A DNA stretch of 64,000 nucleotides, from assembly GCA_965657335.1 (NCBI GenBank), contig CBFHOH010000015.1:1-64000 (forward strand), given 5' to 3'. Shown here piece after piece: positions 62,609-64,000 of this stretch. The position numbers and the translations under genes were made by a program. The notes under the pieces are model-generated. The model saw only the letters and a program-made list of their open reading frames with translations, searched no databases and was not told the origin of the DNA. The stretch's first letter is position 1, and the number at the start of each line of letters is the position of its first letter. Origin of the DNA: UBA4582 sp965657335 (GTDB lineage Bacteria; Pseudomonadota; Gammaproteobacteria; Pseudomonadales; Azotimanducaceae).

Positions 62609-63379
62609 GTGGACGTATTTTCAATGCAGGGCAAGACAGTGCTTATCACGGGAGCGTCATCGGGTTTTGGTTCTCACTTTGCTGGCGTGCTCGCTGCAGC
62701 TGGAGCAAACGTCGTGCTCGGCGCGAGAAGAGTAGAAAAAATTGCCGATAGGGTGGCCGAAATTAGAGAAGAAGGGGGTGAGGCGTGTGGTTTTTCCCTT
62801 GACGTGCTTGACCGTCAGAGTTGCCTTTCATTTCTTGAACAGGCGCAAGCCAAGTACGGCAGCCTTGATGTCCTGGTAAACAACGCCGGCGTGGAATCTG
62901 GTGCAAAGACCTACTCAATGATCGATGAAGATGATTGGGATCATGTGCTCGATACCAATCTGAAGTCTGTTTGGCGCCTCTCAAAAATGTACACAGAAAA
63001 AGTGATAGCCAGTGGCAAGAAGGCAGGAAATATTGTCAATATCGCGTCCATTACCGCCTACAGAACCATCAAGGGGCAATTCCCTTACGCTGTTTCGAAA
63101 GCCGCCTTGGTGAAGGCCACCGAGATTATGGCGCTCGAGGGGGCTCGCTACGGCATTCGGGTGAATGCGCTGGCACCAGGTTACATCCTGACCGATGTCT
63201 CGCGGATCCTGCTCGAAGGCGACCGGTCTGACACATTTCGAAATCGCATCCCAATGCGTCGTTATGGTGAGTTCGAGGATCTCGACGGGCCGCTGCTGCT
63301 TCTTTGCTCAGATGCCTCGAGTTATATGACGGGTTCAACAACCGTCATCGACGGTGGGCATATTTGCGCAGAACTCTGA
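62609..63379 (+). CDS. Short-chain dehydrogenase/reductase (SDR)
   Basis: A 256-residue classical SDR: TGASSGFGSHFAG near residue 14, NNAGVES, Ser of IVNIASITAY, and catalytic YAVSK; the C-terminal end STTVIDGGHICAEL is typical. Start GTG 62609 with GGAG about eight bases upstream. Substrate is not indicated; it is followed by the feoAB operon after 119 bases. Confidence 0.88.
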   Translation: MDVFSMQGKTVLITGASSGFGSHFAGVLAAAGANVVLGARRVEKIADRVAEIREEGGEACGFSLDVLDRQSCLSFLEQAQAKYGSLDVLVNNAGVESGAKTYSMIDEDDWDHVLDTNLKSVWRLSKMYTEKVIASGKKAGNIVNIASITAYRTIKGQFPYAVSKAALVKATEIMALEGARYGIRVNALAPGYILTDVSRILLEGDRSDTFRNRIPMRRYGEFEDLDGPLLLLCSDASSYMTGSTTVIDGGHICAEL

Positions 63380-63460
63380 GTGTGGGTTGCCGTGGCTTAT
63401 TGTTGTGTCTCGGGAGCGAAAAGAGCGCACGCAAAGGATTGCAACAGTCGCGCTCATGAA

Positions 63461-63475
63461 TGATAATGATTCTCA
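63461..63475 (+). promoter_or_regulatory. Fur box upstream of feoA
   Basis: TGATAATGATTCTCA matches the 7-1-7 Fur motif TGATAAT-N-ATTATCA at 13 of 14 fixed positions (ATTCTCA for ATTATCA). It lies 24 bases before the feoA ATG. It should repress ferrous iron uptake under iron-rich conditions. Confidence 0.72.
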
Positions 63476-63498
63476 ACTAGACAAGTGCCATTTCCAAC

Positions 63499-63726
63499 AT
63501 GAACCTCGCTGAACTGAGTGAAAAAATGACCTGTCGCGTAGTAGATGCGGCGCAAACGAATAGCGAATTGCAAAGCAGACTCTATGCGCTTGGCTTGTAT
63601 CCCGGTGTGAGAGTCGATGTGCTGCGCTTTGCGCCTGCCGGTGACCCGATGCAAGTGCGCGTCGGCGGCACTCTGCTCAGCATACGAAAAGCAGAAGCAA
63701 ACCTCATTTCTGTAGAGACTATCTAA
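63499..63726 (+). CDS. feoA: Ferrous iron transport protein A
   Basis: A 75-residue SH3-like cytoplasmic protein needed for Fe(II) import by FeoB. ALGLYPGVRVDVLRFAPAGD and MQVRVGGTLLSIRKAEANLI are the FeoA core pattern. Start at ATG 63499. Its stop TAA is immediately followed by the feoB GTG, and a Fur box lies upstream. Confidence 0.9.
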   Translation: MNLAELSEKMTCRVVDAAQTNSELQSRLYALGLYPGVRVDVLRFAPAGDPMQVRVGGTLLSIRKAEANLISVETI

Positions 63727-64000
63727 GTGTCTGATCTGACGATTGCGCTTGTCGGTAACCCTAATTGCGGTAAGACGACGTTGTTCAATGCGCTTACTGG
63801 TGCGCATCAGAAAGTCGGCAACTGGCCGGGTGTTACTGTTGAAAAAAAGACAGGGCGACTCTCCCTTGATGGTGAAACAGTAGAACTGGTTGACCTGCCC
63901 GGCATTTACTCTCTTGAGCAGGAATACCTTGGGTTGGATGAGTTGGTCGCGCGGGAGTTTTTGCAAAGCGACGCAGTTGATGTGGTGGTCAACATCATTG
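63727..64000 (+). CDS. feoB: Ferrous iron transport protein B, N-terminal part
   Basis: Truncated by the window edge. The first 91 residues show the FeoB GTPase: VGNPNCGKTTLFNALTG (G1), Thr in GVTVEKKTG (G2), and DLPGIYSL (G3). Starts at GTG 63727, directly after the feoA stop. The membrane transport domain lies outside the window. Confidence 0.93.
   Translation, partial: MSDLTIALVGNPNCGKTTLFNALTGAHQKVGNWPGVTVEKKTGRLSLDGETVELVDLPGIYSLEQEYLGLDELVAREFLQSDAVDVVVNII

Noticed and set aside
63454..63966. 170-codon minus-strand frame over feoA/feoB
   Set aside because: Antisense to two clearly recognised genes; no coding character.
1..64000. CRISPR arrays, tRNA, rRNA, insertion sequences, integrases
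   Set aside because: Read through for regular repeats, GTTCGA-type tRNA arms and transposase motifs; none was found.

Overview
The window looks like chromosome from a heterotrophic gammaproteobacterium, possibly marine. The taxonomic call is inferred from gene content: an enterobacterial-type WecC, a complete-looking exosortase A (XrtA)/PEP-CTERM exopolysaccharide locus with PrsK and PrsT, a feoAB operon behind a Fur box, and many CoA-linked lipid-catabolism genes. No transposon, integrase, CRISPR array, rRNA or tRNA was recognised. A ten-base N run at 295-304 is an assembly gap inside a gene.

Bases 1 to about 25.4 kb form the XrtA region. A minus-strand operon runs leftward from 12.8 kb: prsK (sensor kinase), a Wza-type export lipoprotein, an XrtA-type chain-length protein, a degenerate BY-kinase-like ATPase, a FemAB/CelD-like acyltransferase, xrtA fused to an EpsI domain, a toroid-fold protein, an asparagine-synthase-like amidotransferase, wecC and a polysaccharide deacetylase. 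Divergent from it, a plus-strand set runs from 13.1 kb: cysD with an unusual 201-residue N-terminal extension, cysNC, a DUF2061 membrane protein and the TPR lipoprotein prsT. This arrangement suggests that PAPS supply is tied to making or modifying the polysaccharide. Beyond prsT lie two convergent paralogues of an unrecognised family, a long coiled-coil protein, and a PEP-CTERM protein with a consensus sigma-54 promoter. These fit an export system and its sorted cargo, but the three unknown proteins have no assigned role.

From 25.7 to 43.6 kb come mostly unrelated metabolic genes: a TauD-type dioxygenase, a small membrane protein, a periplasmic phosphatase-like protein, an FBP zinc-finger protein, a globin, an MFS transporter, a nitroreductase, a luciferase-like oxidoreductase, a transglutaminase convergent with a zinc peptidase, a holin-family membrane protein, then a tightly overlapped GST/glycosyltransferase/M20 peptidase/SDR operon. 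An opposing set carries an enoyl-CoA hydratase, a DUF924 protein, a queuosine-precursor transporter, an SDR and a divergent 6-pyruvoyl-tetrahydropterin-synthase homologue.

From 43.6 kb to the end are a DeaD-type RNA helicase, a patatin phospholipase, a NUDIX hydrolase, hot-dog dehydratases, a CaiB-type CoA transferase, SlyD, a phytanoyl-CoA dioxygenase, an NhaC antiporter, a lipoprotein MsrB, a class III aminotransferase, an acyl-CoA dehydrogenase paired with an aminoglycoside-phosphotransferase-like protein (as in ACAD10/11), a DUF445 protein, another SDR, feoA and the start of feoB. TTG start codons are unusually frequent in the window and often sit in stop/start overlaps (TTGA).
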